Assembly: GCA_001247695.2 (NCBI GenBank)
Contig: LGRX02035087.1
Location: 1-64,000, forward strand
Reading direction: 5' to 3'
DNA from: Cymbomonas tetramitiformis
Taxonomy: Eukaryota; Chlorophyta; Pyramimonadophyceae; Pyramimonadales; Pyramimonadaceae
Length of the DNA: 64,000 bases
The stretch's first letter is position 1. Each line of letters opens with the position of its first letter. This document shows positions 10,813 through 25,168 of the stretch, piece by piece. The notes beneath the pieces were generated by a model, which was not told the DNA's origin, searched no databases, and saw only the letters and a list, made by a program, of their open reading frames with translations. Position numbers and translations under genes: made by a program.

Positions 10813-11458
10813 TGTCAGGGTCATGACCGATGACATATGTGTCATACATGTCATACGTGTCATACCTGTCAGACATGTCATACCATACAGGATCATGACC
10901 GATGACATATGTGTCATACATGTCATACGTGTCATACCTGTCAGACATGCCATACCATGTCATGGCATGTCATGTCGAGCCATGTCATATATTATAATGA
11001 CAGTCGTCAGTACGGTCGACTATGACTGTACATGTCGCCAGATGATAAGTCACATCATCTGTCATTATTCAAGGAAAGACTTGAATGACTCTGTCATCGA
11101 GAGTTCGTACGTCGAACTCGAAGATGGCAAAGCAAGATACATCTTGAAGTAACAAACAAGAACCATCTTTGCTTTAAGCATGTGCGGAACACGCATGCGC
11201 AGTATGAACGAACTATTCGTTCTAACGATACTGGTCGTTCAACCAACGTCTCGGGTTCACAACCCAATGGCGGTACCATCTATGCGATGGGAGACGTATG
11301 GTATAGATGAGCGAAGCGTTGGGCTTCAGCAGTATCTTCACACAGAAGTTCTGCACCCCATCCCGTTATTATCTGACGCTTGTGTTTGCCGTTCTACAAC
11401 ACAACGCATACTTGTATTTTGTATGATATATTGAGGGCTTGTTTATCTAGCCCTAACA
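10813..11458 (+). repeat. 5' LTR of element A
   Basis: 646 bp, TGTCAGGG to CCCTAACA. It differs from the 3' copy mainly by one extra block of the TGTCATAC short-repeat array plus a few substitutions. Just downstream, TGGTATTCTAA at about 11463 could be the primer-binding site. Confidence 0.9.
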
Positions 11459-12145
11459 GAATGGTATTCTAATTTAGCTCGTCAAGGCACGAACAGCACG
11501 AGAACTCAATTGTGTGCAGCGTGTAGATATCATTAATTTGTGTTGTCAGGTTGCGGAGCTTAAGCACATAAGGCGACGCACTTGAATAAATCGAATATTT
11601 GATATATCCGCTGCAATAGCGAAGACAGCGTGCGAGAAAATTGTCGCGTTCGCAGAAGCGCACTCGCAGGATACAGCTGATCGCATATACTACACGATAA
11701 GGTGTGCATATGGCATACATCCGCGCAGCAATGAGATGTACTCGCATAAATGGTTCGCAGATGTACATATGTTCGCAGATGCGACGCGGAAGCATAAATC
11801 ACCGGCGGAATTGTTATCCGTGCGGAAAGTCATCAGCGCAGCATTACAATTTTCGTGATTGCACCAAATTGCTTTTTGTACGGCTTCATACATGTCGATG
11901 CGCGATAGACTAATTCGCAGTTGGCAGCATGCGCGATGGTCGCATGTTCTCGCAGAAGTGGTTCGCAGCTTACAACATGCATGTCAATTACATGCACGCA
12001 CATGAATGAATTGAAAATTGTTCAGAATGATATATGGCATAGTAATCATCGACGGAATTTTGATCCGTACACAAGTCAGCGCTCGTATCATGCGCTGATC
12101 AATGGCGACGACGATACATGCTTTTCATCAGCAGCGCGCCTAATT
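11459..12145 (+). other. Leader of element A, first part
   Basis: Non-coding, homologous to 12752-13370 of element B. Ends at TAATT (12141-12145), the left copy of the target duplication of element B. Confidence 0.8.
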
Positions 12146-12751
12146 TGTCAGGGTTATGACCGATGACATATGTGTCATACATGTCATACGTGTCATACCT
12201 GTCATACATGTCATACCATGTCATGTCATGTCATGTCATGTCATATGTTATTATGACAGTCGACAGTATGGTCGATCATGACTGTACAGGTCGAGTCGCG
12301 TCATACATTTATGACAGTCGTCAGTACGGTCGACGATGACTGTACATGTCGCCAGATGATTATGTCACATCATCAGGCATCCCTGTCATCGAGAGTTCGT
12401 ACTCCGAACTCGAAGATGACAGAGCAAAGATACATCTTGTCGATTCTTCAAGAACCATCTTTCGCTTTAGCATGCACGGAACATGCATGCGCAGCACGAA
12501 CGAACTAGTCGTTTATACAATGCTGGTCGTTCAACCTACGTCTCGGGTTCACAACCCAATGGCGGTACCATCTAAGATGATGGGAGACGTAGGTACTTAA
12601 GTGAGGAAGCGTTGTGCTTCAGCAGCTCTGGATTCAGAAACTGCACTCACAAACCCGCATATACGTTCACTTGTGTATGCTGTTCAACTGCACAGTGATT
12701 ATTGATAATATTGAATATTATAACAGGGCTCGCATAGCTCAGCCCTTATCA
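12146..12751 (+). repeat. 5' LTR of element B
   Basis: 606 bp, near-identical to 21539-22139. Followed by a TGGTATTCTAA primer-binding-site candidate at about 12753, as in element A. Confidence 0.9.
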
Positions 12752-15700
12752 GTGGTATTCTAAAAGTCGTCAAGGCGCGACACTCGAGAACTCAAGTGGG
12801 TGCAGTGATATACGCGTAGTATATTTAATATTGTTCGCAGGTTTGCAGGAGGGCGCATATACGACAGCGTTCGCAAATATTGAATATCTGCAGCCCGAAT
12901 AATAGTTCGCATATCGACAGCGCATAATTGTGCGAGGAGATTTTCCGCAGCGCACTTGCACAACAGCTGATCGCACACATACGCGATAAGGTGTGCATAT
13001 GGCATATATCGGCGCAACAATGAAATGTATACGATAAACGGTTCACGGATATATGCATGTTCGCGGATGCGATGAATTGTTGGCGGAATCGTTTCCGCGC
13101 GGTAGAATCATCAGCGCAGTATCGCAATTTTTATGATTGCACTGAATTGCTTTTATATGGCATCATACATGCATACTGCGCGATTGTTACTAAATTGCAG
13201 GTGGCAGCATGCGCGGTGGTCGCATACTGCGCGATGGTCACATATTTTGCAGAAGTTGATTGCAGCATGCGTGCGCCCGCATGAATCACGCTTGAAAAAT
13301 ATGCTGTATCATATGCTAATGAATGGCGACGACAATTCATACTTGTCATCAACAGCGCGCTCGCATTAGTATACAACATACATCAGCTATTATTGCAAAT
13401 CATCTCTACGCACTGTTTACAATCACTGCGTGCAATGATTTATGGCCTGTCAGCATACATACTGCTGTGAATGCATTATCATTATACTGCAGCAGATTCC
13501 AATGTTCTGATGACCACACAATACTTTTGATCATCAGCATTATACTAAGTGGCAGCACAATAATCTATGCACAACATGTGTGTGCAGATCAGCACACACA
13601 CACATACAATTATTCCACTTGCAGCAATCATCAATATACAGTGCATGCACTTCTATATCATGCACACACCTTAAGACTGAATGATTGCAATTTTGTGTAA
13701 ATGGTACATACTGATTATACTGTACAGCTTGAACACGTTAACAGCTGTAGTACATTGAGCACAAGCATATTGCAGTGAATGCTATATTCGAATTCATGTT
13801 GCAAAGGGTGCCTGACAATAATCACAACACCATAACTAATTTGTCGTACCCTGGTGGAGCCGAGATGCTCTCCAGGTAACACGTACATTCTATGGTGGAT
13901 TATTTGAAGGAATACTCACCTGAGCTTCATGTAAAATCTATCAGCAACTCGTAATGAGATTATCATGGAATTACAACAATCCCTAAACTATATATATCAT
14001 GTTAGATGTAATCAGTACGTGGTATACTGACTATCTGCATGATTGTTAGGATATTGTGATATCCATAAAGATACTGTAAAGTGTGTGCAAACGAATACAC
14101 ACACACACACTAGTACTAATCAGCAGTACTATACACTGTAAAAACACTAGCATTCATTATACATTGACATTCACTGACTCAGAGTGAATATACCAATAAC
14201 AATGTATACAATAATGTGGATAACATCCAGTAAACACATGTGCGTACTGGATGTCGGCGATGGCGATAGTAATGGTAACAGGATTAAACAACATGCTGTA
14301 GGGCTGGATGGAGAATATCTCCAGACCCGAAGGCAGCATCAGTGCTCAATATGCAGCTGGTAACTGCTGAGCACTGCCCATGCCATATTCACTATCGCTG
14401 GAGCAACATCAAAATCTACATTGCATTATGACAGTTGATGCAGAACTGATCACTCACATGCATGTACCAACTCAGATCAGCAACCATAAATGAACTGACA
14501 GAGTTATGGACATACACACACAAACATGGTGTTGTGTAAATACTGCTTAGATTATATCTAGCAGTGTCCAGATGTATTTGAACACAAAGATATCACTTGA
14601 TATACTCGTTGTGTACATTCAAATATATCTTAGGATCTGACACAACTGTGAATCCATTTGCAGTTGATTTATCTTTATGTCACCAGAGAGTGTAATTGTC
14701 TACATGGGTTTCAATCAGAAAAACCCATATTTCATGTTCACCATACATGTTGAATTTTTGAGATATTCACTATTGTGCCATGAAAAATATCATGTGCAAA
14801 AGTGAAGAATGTTGCAGCATTTGTTTAGCTTGCAACTCACACACACACCGAGATATGTCACCGAGGCAATATATCAGATGGCCGAAAAAACTGTAAAATG
14901 GGTGAAAAACTTCCACGTTTAAATTCAAAATTGAAATTTCGACCCCATTTTATTTTAAATTATGATTTTATACCTATTAAGGTATCAGAAAAACATAATG
15001 ACCATGGTCATATCTCGTGTAACACCCTAGATATTAGGTGTGTAACATATGGGGGTGTACATATTGGCTGAAAAGCAAAATCGGTCAAAATGTTCTACGT
15101 TGAATCTTTTGAAAATTAGGGATTGATTTTTTTTGCTATAATGATTATTTAGCTATCAAAAAACAATCCCTGAATGGCACTACACGTGTAACACCCTGTA
15201 ACACCCTAATAAATTGAATGTGTGTGTAAGGGGTGTAACGTACCTTCTGAACACCACTCAACATTCAGTTAGGTATTAAATGCAGTTTTGCTTAAAAACC
15301 TTTGCAAAAACGTTATACTGCTTATTTTTTACCTGTATTAGGGTTACTGATACCGAGTAACACCCTAAACACTGTATTGAGTAACAGGGCCACTGTAACG
15401 ATACATGCTCTAAAATGCCAGTTTTATTTCATAAAACTTCGTATTTGGCATTAACATATCATGCTGTTTCGGACACAAACATGATTATATATTGGGCAAC
15501 AACCCTAAAACTGTAGGGCAACAACCCAAAAACTGCAGGGCTACAACCCAAGGACTGTAGGGCTGCAACCCTAAAACTGTATGAGCTGCTTCCTATAAAG
15601 ACTGCAAACTATAAGCTATAAGCTATAAGGTATATAAACAACTGACTGCCTATGTATTCACACTTCCTCAAGGGGGGAAGAAGGTGGATAGGATTCACAC
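12752..15700 (+). other. Leader of element B
   Basis: Non-coding, homologous in order to 11459-12145, 22145-23241, 24313-24490 and 27820-29470 of element A, which is how the insertions in A were delimited. Near its end are four tandem 22-bp units (15494-15580) and the CTTCC..GGGGGGAAG hairpin motif (about 15665). Confidence 0.75.
15494..15580 (+). repeat. 22-bp tandem repeat, four units
   Basis: Units of the form GGGCAACAACCCTAAAACTGTA with period 22. Single or paired copies of the same unit occur at 16940-17000, 19078, 20459-20550, 21328, 29345, 35668 and inverted at 10270-10330. The GGGYTGCAACCC core is nearly palindromic. Confidence 0.8.
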
Positions 15701-17329
15701 ATATCCATTTCATATTCCGATCTGGTGATTTTTGATGGATTGCTTTTGATAAAACCACTACATCCACAAATAACGTTGAAATCTGTACAACGTTAAATCC
15801 ACCATCACTAATAAAGTGTAAACTCAGATGTGAAACTATATCCCAATGACTATAAGTTGACTCTTACTCAGCATTTACATTCTCGAGTAAGTTTGGAATG
15901 CTGAACTATATACATAACATATAACCTGATACCATGCTTAATTGCATTTCCTGGATCAGAAGATGATAGTTATATAATGTATATATATATATATATATAT
16001 CCCACCAGATATACTTTGGCACTATAGCTGTATATAAGAGTGGGAAGGACAAGTGCATCGCTGTAAGACTGGTTGATATAGTCCCAGTGCTGAAGGCAGA
16101 ATTTGGCACCTGAATAACAGCTGATAACTGTTGGTGACCATCATCAGGCAAGACCTTCCAAGCGTAACTCCTTTGATCCTGAGATGCAAGTGAATTGATC
16201 ATAAATGTTGACATCACATGAAAGCATTCTGATAAAAACCCTATATATCCATGTGAGTTGTCATTACTACAAATGACATGGGTTTTGAATCGTCGAATGA
16301 GTATAACTCCGATGAATTCATTAGTACAGAATAAGCTGTTGAGATTATTCTCCGGCTGGATTGCAATCATTCACAATCCCTGTACATTCCGGTGACAAAA
16401 TATTGCACTGGACTGATCACCACATTGGTATAACCTGTGATATATAAGTCACCAGAGAAAGCATTGCAATCAGCACAATGCTGTCTAGACTCACAAAGAT
16501 GAGTAACATATATTCTCAGATGTAATAAATGGAGGCACAATGTGACCTACGCTAAAATCGCGTATGCTCGGGCACTGTATTGTGACCTGCGCTAAGATCG
16601 TGTATGCATGGACAACATGACTCGTGCCAATGACGTGGACATATATTTTTTGCCACGACATCACATCTGAAATCAATGAATCACTCAGAGAGAAGGTGTT
16701 GACATCTGTATACCACCATTATACATATAGTCATGAGGATTTTAAAGAAGACATAGTCTCTCCGATATTAACAAACATGGTACATATATATATATATCCA
16801 TGCTCTCTGATCATATATTGATATCCCACAGCATACGATGATGGTAATAGCAAACCACTTCGCTGCTGAAGGGTAGTGTTGTATTTTATACAGCACATGC
16901 ATGGGCACTATATGACCCACGCTGATGACGTGAATTCGGGCTGCATCCCAAAAACTGCGATGCACCTTTGGTGCAATGGGCTGCAACCCGAGAACTGCTA
17001 TCCAGCTTCATAGAAAGCTTCCACGTCATCACATAGAGGTCGGACCTCTGTTGTATTTGAACGGCGCTTGACAACCGCCTAGCAATACACTTCCTTGAGG
17101 GGGGAAGATGGTAAGCTAGACATACAACTAAAAACCAAATAATAATAAAGACAAATAATAAAACAATTAAGTTGCATCATTGTTTTTGTTTTGGTAAGCT
17201 TTACTGTATACAGTCAAACCATGCAGAACTCCATGAAAGTTGACACATACATCAGCCATGACATACATATGAGCTTGATTTTGAAGACCTAGACATTGTA
17301 TACATCTGGTCTAACATGTATCCAGACTA
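15701..17329 (+). other. Element B middle, X-like segment, no gene
   Basis: 16505-17050 is homologous to the internal segment of X (10159-10449, inverted relative to it). A second CTTCCTTGAGGGGGGAAG motif lies at about 17090. An AT microsatellite lies at about 15980-16000. No coding sequence was recognised. Confidence 0.55.
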
Positions 17330-18200
17330 GAATTGTATATTGACACGGTGCAAGCACTATAGCCTCTGCCACCGATGATCATTGAAAGGGGCAACCATTC
17401 TTGATATTTCATACATATCATCTGATTGGATCATTAAAGGTGTCAAGATTACTCAATGCAATATGCAGGCCACGGCCTGAGTATAACACCTAGAAGGTCG
17501 AAGCCACTGAGCTGACCAATGCAGCATAAATGCTAGCTGCCTTGAAGGCTATACAATAAGCCTATTGCCCTTATGTCTTGATATGTATCCGTGTATTGGC
17601 ATCTCTTTGAGGTAATTATGCCTACTGAATGAGCCATACCAACCATCTTGTCTTCATTGATCATTACATATCTGATCATATCGCCATTGAGCAAAGCCTA
17701 TTCTGTGAGATTATATATCACGAGACATTTCATTAGTGCACATTAAACAATTGAAGTGCAACAAAGATCATCAGCTCTGCATCATACCAAAAGGTTGAGT
17801 TGTTGTCAATTGGTTTTTCAGACACCATTTCTTAGAGGTTTATTCATCATAAAAGACAGAGTCTGTGCAATCATGGCTATTCAGCCTCCAAAATAGCTGA
17901 CATAGCTATCCAGCTTATGACCCAACCGTTGTTAAGCAGCCTCCATGCTATATGGCTGAAAAATGGCAAGCAATCTCTTCGGTCATTCTTGGGCATAGAG
18001 CGATCAAGCACAACTAATCCAGGATGTTTATCCCAACATTCTGCAAGAGTTACTCATGTTTTCCATGTGTCAAGAAAACAGCCAATATACCGCCCTATAA
18101 TGGGAGTCATCTCCTTCAGCGAGGGGAATGGTTATGCTGTAAAGTTGACCAATCTGATCATCATAAAAATGACAGACAGATTTGAAAAAATCGATTGAAA
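17330..18200 (+). pseudogene. pol: Scrambled pol fragments of element B
   Basis: 17330-17590 matches the DNA of the integrase tail and chromodomain at 34620-34850 of element A, while 17640-18010 matches the RT to RNase H junction at 32240-32600. The order is reversed relative to an intact pol, and stops and indels are frequent. A short open stretch around 17950-18000 retains the SLRSFLG motif that precedes RNase H. Confidence 0.7.
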
Positions 18201-20580
18201 TTTGTATTGAAAATGACTATTCCTTAAGATAAGGTATTGCACCTAAGGGAATAAAGGTTTCATCCTCTGAAATAGGAAAGGAGTTTTTCATTGACTCTAG
18301 TTCCTGAATCCAAAATCACATAGAAAATATGTTCTATCCTGTGCATATAGAAAGTACATTAAATTCAGATTCTGAGCAAACAAGTGGATTTGAATGCACT
18401 CAGGTATGTACTGAGTTGCAACTGTCCAAAGTTTTCATTCTGACATCACTATCTTATTGTGGGATAGCATATAATGGTATAAACCATCCACATATAGATT
18501 GACATCATACTTGTGGTTCATATCATTCTGGCACATAAGACAAGCATGCTTCATTAAGAAATGAAAACTCTTTGAAAGTTCATTCTGGAATGTTTAGAAA
18601 TTTGTTGCCTCATCCATTAGGCCACGAAGTCTTGGAAAACCCGCAATCTGCATACGGTCTCCAAACACAGTTCATCCTCATTCTGGAAAGTGACAGAAAT
18701 TTTATAGTCATAAAACAAGTCACAATTCTATCGGATTGAAATGACACATTCACCATTCATACTTCTTTATCATAACAAGTCTCTGAATAGTGTTTGCCCA
18801 AAAATAAAATGGGCACCATTGAGATAAGTGATCATGTGCTGAAGAATATACACATATCACTAAGCAATGCCATGTTCTATTCATAATGAAATGACATGTC
18901 AGCCATCCATCAACTACGAAAATACAACTCGTAGTAAGTTGTTGTCATTACGGACACTTCTTGATTGACTCTCCATTAGCTTCGATACTGATTTCTTTGT
19001 TCATCATGACAATCATTATCCAGAACCATTGTCTAAGTTAGGTACACTATAGTAACCCTGAACTGACAAAGTATGTGGGCTGCAACCCAACGACTGCATT
19101 TGACATCATCTGGCATTTGCCACATTCAAAAACGTCAGGCATATTGTCAATATGACGTAGAAAAATCAATGTTCATATTGACATTGTTACCTCTAAAGCA
19201 TTCGATGAGTAATCTCAGTCTGATTTTCTATCAAACCATTTTTCACATAACATAATGATTGAATAACATCCTCCATCACCATCTGATTGGTTTGATACAT
19301 CTCTCTTGCGAGGGGAGGAAGAGTATAGATTCATTCATTTTCATACAGCTGCCACAAATTGATTTACATCATTGTGATTTGCTTGGAAAATTTTCAAAAG
19401 TTCCAGCATCTGTGTATAGCAGCCATTAAGTTGATGACACGGTACATCATGCCGATTGAAACATCAAACGAAGTCTTATTTGACTTACTAACACATGAAG
19501 TTCATTATGAAGAAATCATAGATGCATATTTCTCCGACTCTATCATTTATATGAAGGGCACTGACATAGGAGAACGATGGTTTTTCAAATGTGAATAAGC
19601 TATATTGTAAGCTTATGACCATCACTTTGACGTCAACAGCCTGAGATGCTGATTGTCGAAAATTCAAGAGTTGAAGGATTTGATGAATCAACCTTGATAC
19701 ATGTGTTTTGATTGATAAATTGTTGATCCATGGTTTCTCCTCAAATCTAGAGAAGCTGGCACACAAGTTGTTGCCAATGTCTTAAAGAAAGCATCTGAGC
19801 AAAGGATTGCTAGTTGTGCCATCAGGCATCGAATTCCATAACAGCAAAGCCGAGTGAGTACTCGCCACTCTAGCTATTTGCCCGTCATTCCTTCCAGGTT
19901 CATGACAAGAGACAATTCATCAAAGTCATATACCAATGCATAAATCACATGCATGGTTACACAGTTTGTATCCGAATGCCATTCCATCAAAATTAAGCAT
20001 CTTGACAGTAACACTGGCCAACCAAAAGCCTTCCTGTCTTCGGATATCTTGAGCATTCTCATTTCCAACTCTTTGGACTAGGAAGCATCATGACTGTGTC
20101 TCGCCAGGACGCTAATCCTCAAAGCCGCACACTTGAGGCGAGCCTTATGAGACAGTGACCTTTGGCTTGTGGGGCGTCAACCCCTTATCAAATCCTGAAC
20201 ACTTGTTAACACCTGGATAAATTTATCATGATGCAACTTAAGTGGGATTATAAGTTCCATATAATCATATTGTCTACGTATGCTGAAGGCATAATTGCCG
20301 CATATGGTTACAATAGGTCGCAGCTTCTATAAATTGTGGCTTCTGAGTCAAAGGCTGATCGGCGATGACTTTTGCCAATAATTGCCGACCGAATTATAAT
20401 CAGGCCGTGGAAACATGTACCCAAGAGGTTTTCGTCCATCGGTCACGTATATATATCAGGGCTGCATCCCAAGAACTGCAGGGCTGCATCCCAAGAACTG
20501 CACTGCGACGCACCTTCGGTGCAATGGGCTGCAACCCGAGAACTGCAGGGTTATATCCCTAACATTTTTTACCCTGCATC
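18201..20580 (+). other. Decayed internal region of element B
   Basis: No intact domain was recognised. It is probably degraded pol. 20459-20550 holds three GGGCTGCATCCC-type 22-mers. Confidence 0.45.
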
Positions 20581-21538
20581 AAATTGATATGACAGGAGCA
20601 GGAATTGATCCTTCCTTGCTAAAGGTGTAGTGAGCCTTGTTCAAAATCATACCCTTGCACAGATACGCACACATGCGAGATATCATATCTGTGGATAAAT
20701 AAAAACTGCTAAATGCTACCTTTGCCAAGACCGTGGTTTGTCATCGGATTCTGTGGCCAGTAAATCCGCGCTACCGGATAACTGAGGTGGACGGAGTTGT
20801 GATCCTGAGTTATGCTTGACACACATAACTAAAACGAATTTCACATTAGTACGTGGCGAATCCATTCTCACTCATCGCGATAGATGTTCGTCAAAGCGTG
20901 CGTACTGGACAAAAATATTGAGGAGTTGAGCAGACCGGTAAAGGATTATAAGTCCAATTCCGTTAAGCAGGGCCGCTCCGTTTGCATTAAAACAAGCCCC
21001 TTTGTTCGTTTATTATCGAAATCGGGCTCCCCATCACCGCCTAGGATCCTCCAAAGTAGCTTAAGGAGGGGAGGAAGAGTTGGGTGCACTATATTAGGCC
21101 GAGAATCGTTCGAATATAATTCGTTATAATCGTGGGATCATCGATCGCGCAAAGGCGACGACGGCTAGCGCAAATAATCCGTAACGTAGACTTCGGATGC
21201 TTTGAATCGTCTAGCACATACATGATAACGTGTGGATCAATCAGTAATCCAGCGTAGGATTGTATCGCGAAAACGCTCTTCATTGAACCTTGGAACGTCA
21301 CTCAACGATACGATTTCCGAAAAGGTGGGCTACATCCTAAGGACTGTATGGCTAAATGCCTAAGGTGAGGGACTAAAGTGGACTCAGTTCCCCCCAATAA
21401 CCTAAAAACACCATGAGGGACGCCTCAAATCGGTGTAAGAAGACTGGTACCAGCAAGAAGCGACAACAACAAAGACATCAAAGACATATACAAAGGTATG
21501 CCCGTTGTGAGGTCACAACTCTCTTAAGAGGGGAGATC
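20581..21538 (+). other. 3' untranslated region of element B
   Basis: Collinear with 34940-35869 of element A, ending in the polypurine tract AAGAGGGGAGATC. No ORF is supported. Confidence 0.75.
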
Positions 21539-22139
21539 TGTCAGGGTTATGACCGATGACATATGTGTCATACATGTCATACGTGTCATACCTGTCATAC
21601 ATGTCATACCATGTCATGTCATGTCATGTCATATATTATTATGACAGTCGACAGTATGGTCGATCATGACTGTACAGGTCGAGTCGCGTCATACATTTAT
21701 GACAGTCGTCAGTACGGTCGACGATGACTGTACATGTCGCCAGATGATTATGTCACATCATCAGGCATCCCTGTCATCGAGAGTTCGTACTCCGAACTCG
21801 AAGATGACAGAGCAAAGATACATCTTGTCGATTCTTCAAGAACCATCTTTCGCTTTAGCATGCACGGAACATGCATGCGCAGCACGAACGAACTAGTCGT
21901 TTATACAATGTTGGTCGTTCAACCTACGTCTCGGGTTCACAACCCAATGGCGGTACCATCTAAGATGATGGGAGACGTAGGTACTTAAGTGAGGAAGCGT
22001 TGTGCTTCAGCAGCTCTGGATTCAGAAACTGCACTCACAAACCCGCATATACGTTCACTTGTGTATGCTGTTCAACTGCACAGTGATTATTGATAATATT
22101 GAATATTATAACAGGGCTCGCATAGCTCAGCCCTTATCA
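21539..22139 (+). repeat. 3' LTR of element B
   Basis: 601 bp, followed by the right TSD copy TAATT at 22140-22144. Beyond that the leader of element A resumes. Confidence 0.9.
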
Positions 22140-23241
22140 TAATTGCATAAGTTATTTGCAGCGTGCTATGAAAGATTTCAATTTGCGATGATGATGATGT
22201 CAAGATGTTGCTATGATCAACTGCACAATATATACTCACATCAAATACTCTGCAAAACAACTAATACTCGCAGGCATATTTTGGATGCATGCATGATTGA
22301 CATCTGATTATATACTGCAGCACACACCACATATTGATGACTGCACAAATATTCAAGTTGTCAGCATTTCATGCTTATCTGCAAAATAGTATGCAAGATG
22401 TTTATCTGAACTCGCAGTACATGCAGCACACATTACATGCAGCATCTGAGTATATGCACATTCTATACTGAGTGACTGCCACACTGTAAGTTGTACATGC
22501 ATCATGTTAACAGATGTTATATATGATCCAGCTTGATCACGGTAGCAGCTGGAATAGATGGCATCATATCACAATACATTAGACATGCACAAAAGCATAT
22601 TGCTGTGCATGCTAACTATATTCGGACCCATATAGTGTAAGGTGCCTGTTCAGAGGTCTTAACACAGTAATTAGCTCGTTATGTCCCGGTGGAGTCGAGA
22701 TACTCCTCGGACCACATATCGTTCTACTGTGGATCACTGAAAGGATTGCTCACCGGAACTATATGTGAAATAGACCAGCAACTCATTTTGTAAATGAGAT
22801 TATCTTGGAATTACAATAACCTCTGACCTAATATATCATGCTAGATTCATTCAGTGCATGGTATACTGATTATCCTGCATGATAAACTGTCTGGAAATAT
22901 TGTAATGTCCAGAACTTATCTTTCTGTAAGTGTGTAAAAGTGAGCACACACACACACACACACTGGCAAAAAAAGTACTAATCAATAAGTACTATACATG
23001 CACACACACTGCATTATTGTATGTATTGATATTCACTGATTCGTAGTGAATTGATCAACCTTAATATCTATCATGTATATGATAATGTGGATAACACTTC
23101 ACAAACACATGTGCGTGTGAAGTGTCAGTGATGGCGATAGATATGGGAACAGATAATCCAACATGCTGAAGGGCTGGATGGAGTTATCTCCAGACCCGAA
23201 GGCAATATACTGTGCCCATGCAACAGCTGGTAACTGTTGGT

Positions 23242-24312
23242 GGCTACTACCCGAAGGTCCGGTCCTCCCACAAGGACCGAAGTGAATTTGGGATATATGC
23301 CGCGTTTTTTCGATATAGTTGGTATATGAGTGCTTTGGGGTCATATTTAGGTGTCCAATAATTATCTAAAAACTTGTGTTGGGTGTAATACTCGGTGTAG
23401 CGATGTGGTTTACGTTATTGAAAAGTTGGGGTGAGACCGCTCGAAATTAAATAAAAAGGCCGGTCCTCCCACAAGGACCGGAAGTTCCCAAGCCACCTAC
23501 ACTCACTAAGTGGCCTTCCTAGTGCCCACTGCACTTAAAAAATACTTCAACATGACCTATTCGTGCCCTCTACAATGTACAACATCTTCGGAATCCACAA
23601 TACTGCGGTATATATCCCTCACAATGTCATGCACCCACGAAAAAACTAGATTTCATCAAAATCGGCCATCCAAAAATCTGCTCTCGCCGAATTCCAAAGC
23701 AATGTTCCGAGTAGACTACTGCACATATTGACAAGCTTAAGCATTCTAAAAATCGGTAAACATGTTTACATGAAGTATGCGACGTGCCACATCATACATC
23801 TATCATATCCGAACACTATTTGGCATTCATAGTATCCGTAGTAACGAAAAAAAAACATTTGAAAACCTTGGATCAAAAATGTTTTTTACAGGTGTAAGGT
23901 CGATTTGAGTGCGTATATACACCCAATACGAGGTCGCCAACATGTATAATCTTGCAAGTATGATTGGGTATGATGTTAGGATAAAATTTTGTACTTGGGC
24001 GGCTTGTTTGACCTGGAATTCTATTGGATAAAAATATTTGAATGGCATGGCATGTTTTTGAACGTCCTCCAAAAGTTGCAACTCAAAAATGATAGGGTAC
24101 ATGCTACAAATGCATTTGATATAATCATTTTATGTCGATATACGGTTGATGGCGCATATGGGCACTCGGTTTAGGTCCTAAGTATACTTAAAAGCGAAGG
24201 GTAGGCACTAAGACCGTCAAGAGGACGGCTAAAGAAATTCCCGCAACACCGGTCCTTGTGGGAGGACCCAACGCCGTTTCGGTCCTCCCACAAGGACTGT
24301 CGGGCAGTAGCC
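23242..24312. mobile_element. 1.07-kb inverted-repeat element (GGCTACTRCCCGA ends)
   Basis: Starts GGCTACTACCCGA and ends with the reverse complement of GGCTACTGCCCGA. It is absent from the matching place in the leader of B (about 14360-14385), so it is an insertion. Short hairpins of the form GGTCC-TCCCACAA-GGACC occur at about 23258, 23463, 24250 and 24280, mostly near the ends. No long ORF and no clear TSD. A related copy starts at 39630. The superfamily is not assigned. Confidence 0.75.
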
Positions 24313-24490
24313 ATTGGGCGCAGTCCATTCGTCATTCCACATATCATCGCTGGAGCAACAGCAACAAGTACATTGCATAATGACAATTGGCTCAGATTTG
24401 ATCAGTTCAAAATGCATGTAACTCTTTCAGAGCAGTAACTATATTGACATCTGATAGAAGTTGTTGAGGACAAGCACACACATACATATG

Positions 24491-24732
24491 TGCTGGACTT
24501 CGGGTTTAGGCTTAGTTATTATGGGCTCTGACTAGCCCCTAGCCTGACCCTGCTTCCGTATCGTGTCCGTGACATCCTAGCACTGTACTGTACAGTAGTA
24601 CAGTACAGTAGTACAGTCTTGTTTCACTGTCTGGGTTTCCGAGAGCATAAAGCCTCGGCCAGACACTAGTTTATGTGATTATCGTTTGATCTCAGCGAGC
24701 TTAGCCGGACAGTAGGATCTGTCTTTCTCGCA
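24491..24732 (+). repeat. 5' LTR of element C
   Basis: 242 bp. It contains overlapping palindromes of GTACTGTACAGTAC type at about 24588-24617. Just downstream, TGGCCCGCACCGG (about 24737) is a primer-binding-site candidate. Confidence 0.9.
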
Positions 24733-25168
24733 GGTTATGGCCCGCACCGGCTTTCCGGTGATTCTGATGATGGCACAGCGCCTTGCTGTTGCCATGTTCG
24801 GCTAAGTAGGACGTAGGAGGGGTTGAGCGCCCACTTGGGCGGTGGTGTATTGTTCCCACAGTATGGCCTTTTAGCTTGGCAGTGATGGCGACACGCGTTG
24901 TGCTCGCCTTCGCTGCGCAGGAGATCAGCAGTTGGTGACGAATTATTTTTTACAGCAGTATCGTCGCAGCGAGAGTTGATTTGCTTCGTGCGCCACTGGC
25001 CCTGGCGAGGTCGCTCCACACGTTGTCGATTTTGGCCGCTCTCATTCTTCCGCTCACGACCTGTGATTTTCGATCTATCCTGCTGGGACTTCTACGGGTT
25101 ATCTGGCCGCTGTGAAAATCTTATACCACCACCCTTGCTTAGCTCAACTCTTCCGTTGTCTCTCCATC

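Larger units (their letters stand above)
12146..22139 (+). mobile_element. Non-autonomous chromovirus relative B, nested in A
   Basis: A 10-kb element with LTRs at 12146-12751 and 21539-22139 (TGTCAGGG to CTTATCA) that differ by one 5-bp TCATG unit and about two bases. An exact 5-bp TSD TAATT flanks it (12141-12145, 22140-22144). It has a polypurine tract (AAGAGGGGAGATC) before the 3' LTR, a leader and a 3' region homologous to those of A, but only ruined fragments of pol between. It probably moved recently using proteins supplied in trans. Confidence 0.9.

Noticed and set aside
15906..16370. 154-residue minus-strand frame in element B
   Set aside because: Lies in AT-rich leader-like DNA on the antisense of the element; no domain and no similarity within the window.
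24588..24617. CRISPR-like or operator array of GTACTGTACAGTAC
   Set aside because: Overlapping palindromes inside an LTR, present identically in the second LTR; no spacers.
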